Shown here piece by piece: positions 10,723 through 20,030 of a stretch of 64,000 bases of DNA. The notes below the pieces were generated by a model. It made no database searches and had not been told where the DNA came from. It saw only the letters and a list, made by a program, of their open reading frames with translations. The stretch spans positions 1,736,001-1,800,000 of the forward strand of contig NC_021741.1 in the NCBI RefSeq assembly GCF_000422085.1, read 5' to 3'. Both the position numbers and the translations under genes were made by a program. Numbering within the stretch: the stretch's first letter is position 1; each line of letters begins with the position of its first letter. The stretch comes from Serratia liquefaciens ATCC 27592. GTDB lineage: Bacteria; Pseudomonadota; Gammaproteobacteria; Enterobacterales; Enterobacteriaceae.

Positions 10723-12564
10723 ATGTTGCTTAGAAATGGAAACAAGGTACGACGTTTGGCGTTGAGTTGCGCAATGGCATGTGGTCTTGCGTCGTCGCTA
10801 CCCGTATGGGCAACCGTTCCTGCATTCCCGGTGGCGTCTTCCGGCATGTCAGTTGCGCAAAGTCGTTCGGAATTGCTTGCGGCATTGCCTAAAGGTATCA
10901 CACCGCATTATCTTTCAACGCTTGCTCCTTTGTACGCAGCGAACCGGATGCAACTGATGTGGCAGGATCGCGAAGCGGTACAGCAATTTCAGCAGCAGTT
11001 GGCCGAGTTGGCGATGTCTGGCGTTCAGCCGCAGTTCACCCAATGGGTGAAATTGCTGACCAATCCAGCCATTACCGGTGTGGCCCGCGATATCGTACTG
11101 TCTGATGCGATGTTGGGCTATTTGCAGTTCGTTTCATCGATCGGCGCCAATGGCAACAGCTGGCTGTACAGCAACATTCCCTACAAGCTCGGTTTACCAC
11201 CGAATACGGTGATTAACCAGTGGCAGTTGGCGGTGCGTCAGGGTAAAACGGTGCCGTATGTCAACTCGCTGGCACCGCAGCACCCGCAATACGCCAAGAT
11301 GCATCAGGCATTACGCGACATGCTGGCTGATGGACGCCCATGGCCGCAGATGGCCAATGGCCCGAGTTTGCGCCCCGATCAACTGAGCGATGATATTCCT
11401 GCCTTGCGCGAGATCCTGGCGCGCAACGGTATGCTGACCACTTCTGCCGCGCCGGCAGAGGCGCAGGAGCCGCCTGCGGTATTGACCGGTTCGCGCAATG
11501 AGCCAGACGATGGTGGCTTATCGGTAGATGAAGAGAAAAATCGCGAGGCCCAGAGTGCGGTAGTCAGCCCGGCCGCCGCGCCGGTAAAAGACTTGGCGCC
11601 GTCACCGCAATCGCCGTTCAGTCAGCAGCAGGAGAGTCCGGTCACGGTCACGGACAATCGCTATACTGCCGATTTGGTTGAGGGCGTTAAACGCTTCCAG
11701 AAATGGCAAGGGTTGAGCGCTGATGGCGTGATTGGCGTACGCACCCGCGAATGGCTTAACGTGACGCCGCAAATGCGAGCTTCGCTGTTAGCCTTGAACA
11801 TCCAGCGTTTACGCATTCTTCCCGGTCGTGTTGACACCGGAATTATGGTCAACATTCCTAACTACTCGTTGACCTATTACCTGAACGGCAATGAGGTGCT
11901 TTCGTCACGGGTGATCGTAGGGCGGCCCAGCCGCAAGACGCCGTTGATGAACAGTGCGCTGAACAATGTGGTAGTTAACCCGCCGTGGAACGTGCCGACT
12001 ACGCTGGTGCGCGAAGACATTGTGCCGAAGGCGATGCGTGACGGCAGCTACTTCCAAAAACACGGTTATACCGTGCTTTCCGGCTGGAGCAACGATGCTG
12101 AGGTGATCAACCCGGCAATGATCGACTGGAATATGGTGTCGGCCCGCAACTTCCCGTACCGGATCCGCCAGGCTCCGGGAGCGACCAACTCGCTGGGGCG
12201 TTTTAAATTCAACATGCCGAGTTCGGACGCCATCTATTTGCACGACACGCCGAACCATAACCTGTTCCAGAAAGACATTCGTGCCCTGAGCTCTGGTTGC
12301 GTGCGGGTCAACAAGGCTTCGGATTTGGCGAATATGCTGTTGCAGGATGCGGGCTGGAACAATACCCGTGTTTCCTCCACCCTAAAACAGGGAAATACCA
12401 CCTACGTAAATATCCGCCAGCATATTCCGGTTAAATTGTATTATTTAACCGCCTGGGTCTCTGATGATGGAAAGCCACAATTCCGTACAGATATTTACAA
12501 TTACGATGATACGGTGAGATCGGGTGCACAAATTTTGGCTCAGGCCGAAAAATTAATGCAATAA
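10723..12564 (+). CDS. ldtD: L,D-transpeptidase LdtD
   Basis: 613 residues (E. coli YcbB 615). A signal peptide (about 1-31, ending LPVWA) sends it to the periplasm. A peptidoglycan-binding domain is visible around 315-350 ([19 protein letters not shown]), followed by the YkuD catalytic domain with HDTP and SSGCVRV; the nucleophile is Cys526. It forms 3-3 (mDAP-mDAP) crosslinks, important under envelope stress and for beta-lactam bypass. A linker rich in Ala/Pro/Glu (about 245-305) separates the helical part from the binding domain. The start has GGGGG 5-9 bases upstream. Confidence 0.95.
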   Translation: MLLRNGNKVRRLALSCAMACGLASSLPVWATVPAFPVASSGMSVAQSRSELLAALPKGITPHYLSTLAPLYAANRMQLMWQDREAVQQFQQQLAELAMSGVQPQFTQWVKLLTNPAITGVARDIVLSDAMLGYLQFVSSIGANGNSWLYSNIPYKLGLPPNTVINQWQLAVRQGKTVPYVNSLAPQHPQYAKMHQALRDMLADGRPWPQMANGPSLRPDQLSDDIPALREILARNGMLTTSAAPAEAQEPPAVLTGSRNEPDDGGLSVDEEKNREAQSAVVSPAAAPVKDLAPSPQSPFSQQQESPVTVTDNRYTADLVEGVKRFQKWQGLSADGVIGVRTREWLNVTPQMRASLLALNIQRLRILPGRVDTGIMVNIPNYSLTYYLNGNEVLSSRVIVGRPSRKTPLMNSALNNVVVNPPWNVPTTLVREDIVPKAMRDGSYFQKHGYTVLSGWSNDAEVINPAMIDWNMVSARNFPYRIRQAPGATNSLGRFKFNMPSSDAIYLHDTPNHNLFQKDIRALSSGCVRVNKASDLANMLLQDAGWNNTRVSSTLKQGNTTYVNIRQHIPVKLYYLTAWVSDDGKPQFRTDIYNYDDTVRSGAQILAQAEKLMQ

Positions 12565-12610
12565 ATGCAGTAATTATAAATAAATAACGGTCAGAATATC
12601 GGGCCATGGT

Positions 12611-12637
12611 GCAGGCACTCATTCCGTGAGTGCCTGC
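12611..12637. other. Perfect 11-bp stem-loop between ldtD and ycbK
   Basis: GCAGGCACTCA and TGAGTGCCTGC flank the loop TTCCG. No T run follows on either side, so it is not a standard terminator. It may protect the ldtD 3' end, attenuate read-through or act as an operator. Confidence 0.5.
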
Positions 12638-12745
12638 AAACCGCGGGATATCACGGGTTGACTCAATCAGTGTGGGCGGTTATGGTTCAGGCAGTGCGCT
12701 GTTTTGTGCATATATTTTGATATTCTTGCCGGGTTTAACAGAAAC

Positions 12746-13294
12746 ATGGACAAAATTGATCATCATCGCCGTAAGTGGCTGGCGTTAGGTAGCGCCGCTG
12801 TGGGCATAGCGCTGCTCCCTGGGCAAGCCTTTGCCAGTCTTTCTACTTCGCGCCCGCGTATTCTTGTCGTTAATAATATGCATACGGGCGAATCCTTGAA
12901 AGCCGAATTCTTCGACGGCAAGGGATATAATAAAGACGAATTAGTTCGTCTTAATCATCTCTTCCGTGATTATCGAGCCAATAAAGTCAAGTCGATCGAT
13001 CCTCGTCTATTTGATCACCTCTATCGCCTGCAGGGTCTGTTGGGCACCAACAAACCGGTACAGCTGGTTTCAGGTTATCGTTCCCTGGATACCAACAATG
13101 AGCTGCGTGAGCGCAGCCGCGGTGTGGCCAAGCACAGCTATCATACCAAGGGCCAGGCGATGGACTTCCATATCGAAGGCATCCAGTTGAGCAATATCCG
13201 CAAAGCGGCGTTAAAAATGAGCGCCGGTGGTGTAGGATATTACCCACGTAGCAACTTTGTACACATCGATACCGGCCCGGTGCGGACCTGGTAA
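12746..13294 (+). CDS. ycbK: YcbK, Tat-exported M15/DUF882 peptidase-fold protein
   Basis: 182 residues, equal to E. coli YcbK. The start giving MDKIDHHRRKWLALG is taken because it keeps the twin-arginine signal (HRRKWLALG, then a hydrophobic stretch to about residue 30, ending QAFA). Metal-ligand motifs of the M15 fold are present: SGYRS, SYHTKGQAMDFH (about 128-139) and FVHIDTG (about 171-177). It is likely a folded, metal-bearing periplasmic murein peptidase, but its substrate has not been defined to my knowledge. It is grouped with ldtD and ycbL. Confidence 0.92.
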   Translation: MDKIDHHRRKWLALGSAAVGIALLPGQAFASLSTSRPRILVVNNMHTGESLKAEFFDGKGYNKDELVRLNHLFRDYRANKVKSIDPRLFDHLYRLQGLLGTNKPVQLVSGYRSLDTNNELRERSRGVAKHSYHTKGQAMDFHIEGIQLSNIRKAALKMSAGGVGYYPRSNFVHIDTGPVRTW

Positions 13295-13360
13295 TCGCTG
13301 TGCACCATAAGTGAGTAGCGCCAGCCCATCAGGGTATGGCGCTGTTGTCGTTGGAGCCTT

Positions 13361-14008
13361 ATGAAATACCAAATTATTCCCGTTACCGCTTTTAGTCAGA
13401 ATTGCAGCCTGATCTGGTGTGAGAGTACTCAACAGGCGGCGTTGGTCGATCCCGGCGGCGAAGCGGAAAAATTAAAGACCGAAATTGCCAGGCAGGGCGT
13501 GACGGTCACGCAGATCCTGTTGACGCACGGCCATCTCGATCACGTAGGGGCAGCGGCTGAGCTGGCGGAACACTATCAGGTACCGATCTACGGTCCGGAC
13601 AAGGAAGACGCTTTCTGGTTGGATGGTCTGCCTGCACAGAGCCGGATGTTTGGTCTGGAAGAGTGTGCGCCTCTGACGCCAACTCGCTGGCTGGAAGAAG
13701 GGGACAGCGTGCAGGTGGGTGAAATGACGCTCAAGGTGCTGCATTGCCCGGGTCATACTCCTGGTCATATTGTGTTTATTAATGAGCAGGCGCGGTTGGC
13801 GCTGGTGGGTGACGTATTGTTTAACGGTGGCGTGGGTCGCAGCGACTTCCCACGCGGCGATCACCAGGCATTAATCAACTCGATCCGCACCAAGCTCCTG
13901 CCACAGGGGGATGACATGGCGTTTATCCCGGGGCACGGACCGATATCTACCTTCGGTCAGGAGCGTGAAACCAATCCGTTCCTGCGAGAAGAACCGGCCA
14001 TCTGGTAA
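13361..14008 (+). CDS. ycbL: YcbL, metallo-beta-lactamase-fold hydrolase (glyoxalase II-like)
   Basis: 215 residues. The zinc-binding THGHLDHVG motif is at about residues 49-57, with later ligands in HCPGHTPGH (about 129-137), GDVLF and the final GHGP. YcbL homologues are small type II glyoxalases hydrolysing S-lactoylglutathione-like thioesters, though the true substrate in vivo is uncertain. A T-rich stem-loop follows the stop. Confidence 0.92.
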   Translation: MKYQIIPVTAFSQNCSLIWCESTQQAALVDPGGEAEKLKTEIARQGVTVTQILLTHGHLDHVGAAAELAEHYQVPIYGPDKEDAFWLDGLPAQSRMFGLEECAPLTPTRWLEEGDSVQVGEMTLKVLHCPGHTPGHIVFINEQARLALVGDVLFNGGVGRSDFPRGDHQALINSIRTKLLPQGDDMAFIPGHGPISTFGQERETNPFLREEPAIW

Positions 14009-14032
14009 GGTTATTTCCCGGCAGAAATAACT

Positions 14033-14057
14033 AAGGGGCGCATTTAGCGCCCCTTTT
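14033..14057. terminator. Bidirectional terminator between ycbL and aspC
   Basis: AAGGGGCGC and GCGCCCCTT flank the loop ATTTA, with a TTTT run on the plus strand. The flanking genes converge here. Confidence 0.8.
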
Positions 14058-14078
14058 GCTTATTTGAAACCGTAACCT

Positions 14079-15269
14079 TTACAGCACGGCGACGATGGCT
14101 TCACACAGAGGCGCCATATTGTCTGGCGTCATGCCGGCGACGTTAACCCGGCCGGAGTTAACGGCGTAAACGCCAAATTCGTCACGCAGGCGCAGCACCT
14201 GTTCTTTGGTCAATCCGCTGAACGAGAACATGCCGTTCTGATTAATGATAAAGCTGAAGTCCTGCTCTGCGCCTTTCTCCTGCAGAGTATTCACGAACAG
14301 CTGACGCATGCGGTGAATACGTTGACGCATATCGGTCAGCTCCTGCTCCCACAGGGCGCGCAGCGCATCATCACCCAGGATGGTCGCAACCACCGCAGCA
14401 CCGTGGGACGGCGGGTTGGAGTAGTTGGCGCGAATGGCGGCTTTCACCTGGCTGAAGGCGCGGTCAGCGGTATCCGCATCTGCAGCCACCAGAGTACAGG
14501 CGCCGACGCGTTCGTTGTATAGGCCGAAATTCTTCGAGTACGAGCTGGCTACGATCAGTTCCTGATGCTTGGCGGCGAAAATACGCAGGCCCTGCGCATC
14601 TTCTTCCAGACCTTTCGCGAAGCCCTGATAAGCAAAGTCGAACAGCGGCAGCCAGCCGTTAGCCACAGACAGCTCGGCTAACTGAGCCCACTGCTCAGGC
14701 GTAGGGTCAATGCCGGTTGGGTTATGGCAGCAACCATGGAACAGGACCACATCGCCTACCTGAGCCTGTTTCAGGCTGTTCAGCAGGCCATCGAAGTCCA
14801 GCGCATGATTGGCCGCATCGTAGTAGGCATATTCCAGCACTTCCAGGCCGACGGCGCCAAACACATTTTTATGGTTCGGCCAGCTTGGGTTGCTGATCCA
14901 GATGCGTTTAGCGCTGGTCTGGTTGGCGATGAAGTCAGCTGCCACACGCAGGCCGCCGGTGCCACCAGGCGTTTGCGCGGTGCGCGCACGCTTGTCGGCA
15001 ATGATTGGGCTTTGTTTGCCGAACAGCAGCTCTTGCGTGCAGTTGGCGAAAGCGGGGATGCCCTCAATGCCGAGATAGTTTTTGGTGGCTTCATTTTCCA
15101 GCAGATACTGCTCAGCTTTTTTCACGCTGGTCAGCACCGGCGTTTTGCCGGTTTCGTCTTTGTAGACGCCAATGCCCAAATTGATTTTGTTCGGGCGCGC
15201 GTCGGCGCGGAAAATGTCGGTCAGACCCAGAATCGGATCGGCAGGTGCAGCAGTGATTTTTTCAAACAT
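14079..15269 (-). CDS. aspC: Aspartate aminotransferase
   Basis: 396 residues when begun at 15269 ([16 protein letters not shown]), the same length and start as E. coli AspC; an upstream in-frame ATG adds five non-conserved residues. It is a PLP enzyme of fold type I interconverting aspartate/2-oxoglutarate and oxaloacetate/glutamate. The PLP lysine is in [10 protein letters not shown] (about residue 246), and [10 protein letters not shown] and RANYSNPP are the expected substrate-site motifs. It lies downstream of ompF but has its own promoter. Confidence 0.97.
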   Translation of the reverse strand: MFEKITAAPADPILGLTDIFRADARPNKINLGIGVYKDETGKTPVLTSVKKAEQYLLENEATKNYLGIEGIPAFANCTQELLFGKQSPIIADKRARTAQTPGGTGGLRVAADFIANQTSAKRIWISNPSWPNHKNVFGAVGLEVLEYAYYDAANHALDFDGLLNSLKQAQVGDVVLFHGCCHNPTGIDPTPEQWAQLAELSVANGWLPLFDFAYQGFAKGLEEDAQGLRIFAAKHQELIVASSYSKNFGLYNERVGACTLVAADADTADRAFSQVKAAIRANYSNPPSHGAAVVATILGDDALRALWEQELTDMRQRIHRMRQLFVNTLQEKGAEQDFSFIINQNGMFSFSGLTKEQVLRLRDEFGVYAVNSGRVNVAGMTPDNMAPLCEAIVAVL

Positions 15270-15312
15270 GTCAGGTGCTTCCATGGCTCGGAGTTAAGCA
15301 GACAGAAGCATC

Positions 15313-15341
15313 AGGGTAGCGCCAGTTATGCGCTTTGCCAA
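15313..15341 (-). promoter_or_regulatory. Probable aspC promoter
   Basis: On the minus strand TTGGCA (15336-15341) is 17 bp from TACCCT (15313-15318), a near-consensus -35 with a weaker -10, about 40 bp upstream of the aspC start. A PurR-like sequence overlaps the -35 (15336-15351). Confidence 0.5.
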
Positions 15342-15441
15342 CCGTTTGCGAGAAAAACACAGCGATCTTGTGAAGGGCGCAGATTCAGCATAAAAAATGA
15401 GGAAGAAGGGGACATTGGCAGGATAAAAATTTACGCGTAGC

Positions 15442-15476
15442 GCAAAAACAAAAACAGGGCCGAAGCCCTGTTTTTT
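15442..15476 (-). terminator. ompF terminator with UUCG loop
   Basis: AAAACAGGGC and GCCCTGTTTT enclose CGAA on the plus strand, which reads as a UUCG tetraloop in the ompF transcript; the stem is followed by TTTTTGTTTTT on the minus strand. Confidence 0.88.
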
Positions 15477-15514
15477 AACTTAGCCGACGGTGAACCGCCG
15501 TTAAGTGAGACAAC

Positions 15515-16639
15515 TTAGAACTGGTAAACCAGACCAACACCTACGATATCATCGGTAGCGGTGCCAGTGGCTTTAGTGAACTCGTTGTCGTCCAGCAGGT
15601 TGATTTTGTAATCAACGTAGGTAGACATGTTTTTGTTGAAGTAGTAAGTGGTACCAACAGAAACATATTTAACCAGATCCTGGTCAGTACCTGCGCCAGG
15701 GACGTTCAGGTTCTTACCTTTAGACTGCAGGTAAGACACTTCTGGACGCAGACCGAAGTCGAACTGGTACTGTGCAGTCACTTCGAAGTTCTGAGTTTTG
15801 CTGGCGAAGCCGCCGCAATCGGTAGAAGCATTACAGGTTGAGCTGAAGTTGCCGCCGCCGAATGGAGTCATGTTACGAGTTTCTGCGTACATAGCTGCCA
15901 GGTAAACGTTGTTAGCGTCGTATTTCGCGCCAACGGTCCATGCATCAGCTTTGTCGCCACGTTCGTTAGAACGCAGTTTTTGATCATCGGTACGGTTGGA
16001 AGAAGCGTATGCTGCACCTACGCTGATGCCTTCGCCGATGTCATAAGTAGAAGACAGGCCCCAGCCGTCGCCGTTTTGTTTCTTGATGTCACGGTCATCG
16101 TTCTGGTTTTTACCTTGGTACTGAACAGCGAAGTTCAGACCGTCAACCAGACCGAAGAAGTTGTTGTTACGGTAAGTAGCAACGCCGTTGGTACGGCCAG
16201 TCATGTAGTTGTCGGTAATGGTGTAAGTATCGCCACCGAACTCTGGCAGCATATCTGTCCAGCCTTCTACGTCGTACAGTACGCCGTAGTTACGGCCGTA
16301 GTCGAATGAACCGTAGTCAGCAAATTTCAGACCAGCGAAGCCCAGACGAGTCTTGGTGCCTTCGGTGCCTTGAGATTCAGAGTGGTTAGCCTGAACGTTG
16401 TATTCCCACTGGCCGTAACCGGTCAGTTGGTCAGTAATCTGGGTTTCACCTTTGAAGCCGAAACGAACATAGGACTGATCGCCATCATTGCCTTTGTCGT
16501 CTGAGAAGTAGTGCAGACCGTCAACTTTACCGTACAGATCCAGTTTGTTGCCGTCTTTGTTGTAGATTTCAGCAGCGTTAGCTGCACCAGCGGCTAACAG
16601 AGCTGGGATTACCACTGCAAGAATATTGCGCTTCATCAT
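15515..16639 (-). CDS. ompF: OmpF-type general porin
   Basis: 374 residues. A 22-residue signal peptide precedes mature [12 protein letters not shown]. It is a 16-stranded trimeric porin of the outer membrane; the constriction-loop L3 motif PEFGGD is at residues 132-137, and the protein ends in the BAM signal GLVYQF with a terminal Phe. Its place between aspC and asnS, and its promoter and leader, are those of ompF rather than ompC. Odd: surface loop 6 carries an inserted segment with two cysteines, 269 and 275, absent from E. coli OmpF. Confidence 0.95.
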   Translation of the reverse strand: MMKRNILAVVIPALLAAGAANAAEIYNKDGNKLDLYGKVDGLHYFSDDKGNDGDQSYVRFGFKGETQITDQLTGYGQWEYNVQANHSESQGTEGTKTRLGFAGLKFADYGSFDYGRNYGVLYDVEGWTDMLPEFGGDTYTITDNYMTGRTNGVATYRNNNFFGLVDGLNFAVQYQGKNQNDDRDIKKQNGDGWGLSSTYDIGEGISVGAAYASSNRTDDQKLRSNERGDKADAWTVGAKYDANNVYLAAMYAETRNMTPFGGGNFSSTCNASTDCGGFASKTQNFEVTAQYQFDFGLRPEVSYLQSKGKNLNVPGAGTDQDLVKYVSVGTTYYFNKNMSTYVDYKINLLDDNEFTKATGTATDDIVGVGLVYQF

Positions 16640-16747
16640 TATATTACCCTCATTGGTGTTATTCGGACACCTTTGCCACTGCCGCCAATAATTCTTTTGG
16701 AACTATTGTTGATAGATTGGTGTCGTCCTGTGTCTGCACGCAGTGTT
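16640..16747 (-). promoter_or_regulatory. ompF leader and -10 region
   Basis: The minus strand keeps several blocks of the E. coli ompF leader: the ribosome binding site GAGGGTAATA directly before the start, GGCGGCAGTGGCA (16671-16684), CAATAGTTCC and TGCAGACACA (16729-16738). The expected -10 position reads AACACT (16742-16747). The GAGGGTAAT area is the target of sRNAs such as MicF in E. coli; that is inference here. Confidence 0.7.
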
Positions 16748-16799
16748 CCATTCACGGGCGGGTTAATCTAGAACGAAAATGCTACCAATGTCCCAATGA

Positions 16800-16838
16800 G
16801 GTTTCAAAAAGAAAGTATTTGTAACAAAATGTAATTTT
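16800..16838 (-). promoter_or_regulatory. OmpR binding boxes of ompF
   Basis: On the minus strand ATTACATTTTGTTACAAATA is followed by CTTTCTTTTTGAAACC. This is nearly the F1-F3 array of the E. coli ompF promoter, at the same distance from the -10 region. The weak core promoter fits OmpR-dependent activation. Confidence 0.8.
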
Positions 16839-16868
16839 GAGGGAACTTTGTGACGCAGGTCAATATTA

Positions 16869-16899
16869 AAAAATGCGAAAGGCCAGCTAAGCTGGCCTT
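16869..16899 (-). terminator. asnS terminator
   Basis: AAGGCCAGC and GCTGGCCTT around a three-base loop; on the minus strand it is followed by TCGCATTTTTT. It lies 44 bp after the asnS stop, before the ompF promoter. Confidence 0.78.
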
Positions 16900-16942
16900 G
16901 GTTTTGTAACTAAATTAATTAGAAAATGTATTATCTGATTAA

Positions 16943-18343
16943 TTAAAAGGTTGCATTACGTGGTGTGCGAGGGAACGGAATTACGTCGCGCACGTTTTGC
17001 ACACCGGTGACATAGGCGATTAAACGCTCAAAACCTAAACCGAAGCCGGCGTGTGGCACGGTGCCGTAACGACGCAGGTCACGATACCACCAATAATCTT
17101 CTTTATTCAGGCCCATGGCATCCAGACGCTGATCCAGCACGTCCAGACGTTCTTCACGCTGAGCACCGCCGATGATCTCGCCGATGCCCGGAGCCAACAC
17201 GTCCATCGCCGCAACGGTTTTGCCGTCGTCGTTCATACGCATATAGAAAGCTTTGATGTCTTTCGGGTAGTTTTTCACCACCACCGGCGCTTTGAAGTGT
17301 TTCTCGGCCAGATAACGCTCATGCTCGGAAGACAGATCGATACCCCAGGAAACCGGGTTCTCGAAAGTCTGGCCAGAGGCGATCAGAATTTCCACCGCTT
17401 CGGTGTAATCAACCTGAGCGAAGTCGGAAGAAACAAAACGCTTCAGGCGGTCAATCGCATCTTTGTCTACGCGTTCTGCGAAGAACTGCATGTCATCCAT
17501 ACGCTCGTTCAAGACGGCCTGGAACACATACTTCAGCATTTTCTCTGCCAGTTCCGCGATATCCTCGAGGTCAGCAAAGGCGACTTCCGGTTCGATCATC
17601 CAAAACTCGGCCAGGTGACGGCTGGTGTTGGAGTTTTCGGCGCGGAAAGTCGGGCCGAAGGTGTAAATTTTCGACAACGCACAGGCATAGGTTTCGCCGT
17701 TCAACTGGCCGGAAACGGTCAGGAACGCTTCTTTACCGAAAAAGTCCTGACTGAAATCGACAGCGCCTTTATCGGTGCGCGGCAGGTTTTCCAGATCCAG
17801 CGTGGAAACGCGGAACATTTCGCCAGCGCCTTCGGTATCGGAAGCGGTGATCAGCGGGGTGGAAACCCAGAAGAAACCATTCTCGTGATAGAAGCGGTGA
17901 ATAGCCTGCGCCAGGGTATGGCGAACACGGGCAACGGCACCGATCAGGTTGGTACGTGGGCGCAGGTGCGCCACTTCGCGCAGGTATTCGATGCTGTGGC
18001 GTTTGGCCGCCATCGGGTACGTGTCCGGATCGTCAACCCAACCGACCACTTTAATCTCAGTCGCCTGCAGTTCGAAACTCTGACCTTCGCCTGGAGAGGC
18101 GACCACTTTGCCGGTCACTTCAATCGAACAGCCGGTGGTCAGATGCAACACTTCATCCTGATAATTCGGCAGAGAATTATTAACGACGGCCTGTAACGGA
18201 TCAAAGCAGGAACCGTCATAGACGGCCAGGAAGGAGATACCAGCTTTAGAATCTCTCCGGGTACGCACCCAACCGCGCACGGTGACTTCACTGTCAACCG
18301 CAGCACGGCCTTGCAGTACGTCGACTACAGGCACTACGCTCAT
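16943..18343 (-). CDS. asnS: Asparaginyl-tRNA synthetase
   Basis: 466 residues, identical in length to E. coli AsnRS. It has an N-terminal OB-fold anticodon-binding domain (about 1-115, with [12 protein letters not shown]) and a class IIb catalytic core with motif 2 around [16 protein letters not shown] (about 217-232) and motif 3 GFGLGFERL (about 436-444). It charges tRNA-Asn with asparagine in the cytoplasm. It is monocistronic between a terminator and the pncB terminator. Confidence 0.98.
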   Translation of the reverse strand: MSVVPVVDVLQGRAAVDSEVTVRGWVRTRRDSKAGISFLAVYDGSCFDPLQAVVNNSLPNYQDEVLHLTTGCSIEVTGKVVASPGEGQSFELQATEIKVVGWVDDPDTYPMAAKRHSIEYLREVAHLRPRTNLIGAVARVRHTLAQAIHRFYHENGFFWVSTPLITASDTEGAGEMFRVSTLDLENLPRTDKGAVDFSQDFFGKEAFLTVSGQLNGETYACALSKIYTFGPTFRAENSNTSRHLAEFWMIEPEVAFADLEDIAELAEKMLKYVFQAVLNERMDDMQFFAERVDKDAIDRLKRFVSSDFAQVDYTEAVEILIASGQTFENPVSWGIDLSSEHERYLAEKHFKAPVVVKNYPKDIKAFYMRMNDDGKTVAAMDVLAPGIGEIIGGAQREERLDVLDQRLDAMGLNKEDYWWYRDLRRYGTVPHAGFGLGFERLIAYVTGVQNVRDVIPFPRTPRNATF

Positions 18344-18512
18344 AGATTTCTCTCTTAATAATTTGGTTTAGAAATAGCTTACAACCCAAGAATATGGGGA
18401 TGTTGCTATGTTACTTGCCGCGGTGCAGAGCACAAGCAGAAATCGCCGGATTGGTGCAACATTTCTTGGCTCTGGGCGAAAAGGGAGCACGGCGAAGTCT
18501 CTTATAAAGAAG

Positions 18513-18547
18513 AAAAAAGCCGGCGTGAGGTCTTCAGCCGGCTTTTT
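18513..18547 (-). terminator. pncB terminator
   Basis: AAAAAGCCGGC and GCCGGCTTTTT flank a 13-base loop; the minus strand continues into TTTTTTCTTC. It lies just after the pncB stop; plus-strand reading also gives a short T run. Confidence 0.82.
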
Positions 18548-18569
18548 CGCGTTGGCAGGGCGGTGTGGC

Positions 18570-19775
18570 TTAGCTGGCTTTCTTCACCAGCGGTAAATCG
18601 AAGGCCTTGCGTAACGCTTTCACAAAGGCCTGATCCTGGCAGATGGTCTTGCCCGGGCTGTCGGACAGTTTAGCCACCGGCTTGCCTTTGCATTCGACCA
18701 GCTTGATCACGATGTTCAGCGGTTTAACCCCCGGGATATCGCAGGTCAGACGCGTACCTATGCCGAACACCAGATTGACGCGTTGGTAGAAACGGCGATA
18801 CAGCGCCATCGCCTTGTCCAGATCCAGATTGTCGGAGAACACCAGCGTTTTGCTCATCGGGTCGATGCCCAGCTTCTGATAATGCGCAATGGCTTTCTCG
18901 CCCCATTCGAACGGATCCCCCGAATCATGGCGCAGGCCCTGATAACGCTGGGCGAACTGCGGACCGAAATCACGCAGGAAGGCGTCCATGGTGATGCAGT
19001 CGGTCAGCGCGATGCCGAGCTGGTCCGGATATTCATCCAGCCAGGCTTGCAAAGCTGCACGTTGACTGTTGGCCAACACCGGGCTGATTTGCTGGTGCGC
19101 CTGGAACCATTCATGAGCCTGAGTACCCACGGGCGCCAGAGCAAGCTGGTGGGCCAGATCGTAGTTGCTGGTGCCGACCAGATAAGGAAATTCGTCTTTC
19201 AAGGTGCTGACAATCGCCTGCTGCACACTCTGCGAGAAACGACGGCGGGTGCCGAAGTCCATCAGTTTGAAGCGAGAAATGTCCACGTCAGCGCTCATGG
19301 CTTTAAAATGCTCGAGTTTGCTGCGCAGATGAGCGACGGCCATCTCAGGCGTGACTTCCGGGGAGCGGTGACGGTGCACCACCTCACTGATCACTGCCAG
19401 CAGTGGGACTTCCCACATGATCACTTCACGCCAGGGACCGGCAATGCGGATGTGCAACTTGCCCGCATGATCTTCGATCTGAACCTGTTGCGGATCGTAG
19501 CGAAACTCGCGCAGCCAGTTCAGGTAATCCTCGCGGAAGAAAGGCAACCCGGAGAGATAGTTGAACTCAGCGTCTGTTAGCGCCAGTTGGCTCATCAGTG
19601 CGATCTGGGCACGGATCTCGTCGGCATATTCGCCAAGCAGCTCGTCACCGCGGCAGCGGAATTCCGCCGCCACGCTGATAGCAGGATAGCGATGGAACAC
19701 TGCTTGCTGCATATGAAGCTTATAAGCATCAGTATCAAGCAGTGATGTCAAAATCGGGGAGGCGTATTGAGTCAT
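18570..19775 (-). CDS. pncB: Nicotinate phosphoribosyltransferase
   Basis: 401 residues (E. coli 400). It salvages nicotinate for NAD by coupling it to PRPP with ATP turnover. Family motifs are visible: [17 protein letters not shown] near the N-terminus, FGTRRRFS (about 214-221), the SNYDLAH segment (about 243-249) and [14 protein letters not shown] (about 318-331). It stands alone between asnS and a diguanylate cyclase gene. A spaced inverted repeat lies just upstream. Confidence 0.96.
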   Translation of the reverse strand: MTQYASPILTSLLDTDAYKLHMQQAVFHRYPAISVAAEFRCRGDELLGEYADEIRAQIALMSQLALTDAEFNYLSGLPFFREDYLNWLREFRYDPQQVQIEDHAGKLHIRIAGPWREVIMWEVPLLAVISEVVHRHRSPEVTPEMAVAHLRSKLEHFKAMSADVDISRFKLMDFGTRRRFSQSVQQAIVSTLKDEFPYLVGTSNYDLAHQLALAPVGTQAHEWFQAHQQISPVLANSQRAALQAWLDEYPDQLGIALTDCITMDAFLRDFGPQFAQRYQGLRHDSGDPFEWGEKAIAHYQKLGIDPMSKTLVFSDNLDLDKAMALYRRFYQRVNLVFGIGTRLTCDIPGVKPLNIVIKLVECKGKPVAKLSDSPGKTICQDQAFVKALRKAFDLPLVKKAS

Positions 19776-19815
19776 ATCGCGTTACTGCATCCTCGTCAGG
19801 CGCGTGTCCAAATCC

Positions 19816-19857
19816 GGATAATCATAAAAAAGTGGGGGGAGTATACCCGGATTATCC
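19816..19857. repeat. Spaced inverted repeat upstream of pncB
   Basis: GGATAATC (19816-19823) and GATTATCC (19850-19857) are exact reverse complements, with centres 34 bp apart (about three helical turns) and an A-tract and G6 between them. They lie 41-82 bp before the pncB start, so they could be an operator for a regulator binding both arms. It does not match the NadR box (TGTTTA/TAAACA) I know. Confidence 0.4.
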
Positions 19858-20030
19858 TGTTATTGAAGCTGCATCACACCACAATTCATCGGAGCCGGTC
19901 GAGGATTAAACGTGCCTTTATCTCTGCTTGCCATCAGGATGCCGACAGAAAAGTCAGATAAGTCTGTAAGGTGAATGACTTAGCCTAATTAGTCATAAAA
20001 ATTATAATGTTAATTATTTTAAACAACAAT

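Noticed and set aside
13500..13511. GTGACGGTCAC as a matS site for MatP
   Set aside because: The spacer is one base instead of three, and it lies in the ycbL coding sequence.
17051..18196. 381-codon antisense frame over asnS
   Set aside because: Shadow of a highly biased, conserved synthetase gene on the other strand; composition is His/Val rich as expected for a mirror frame.
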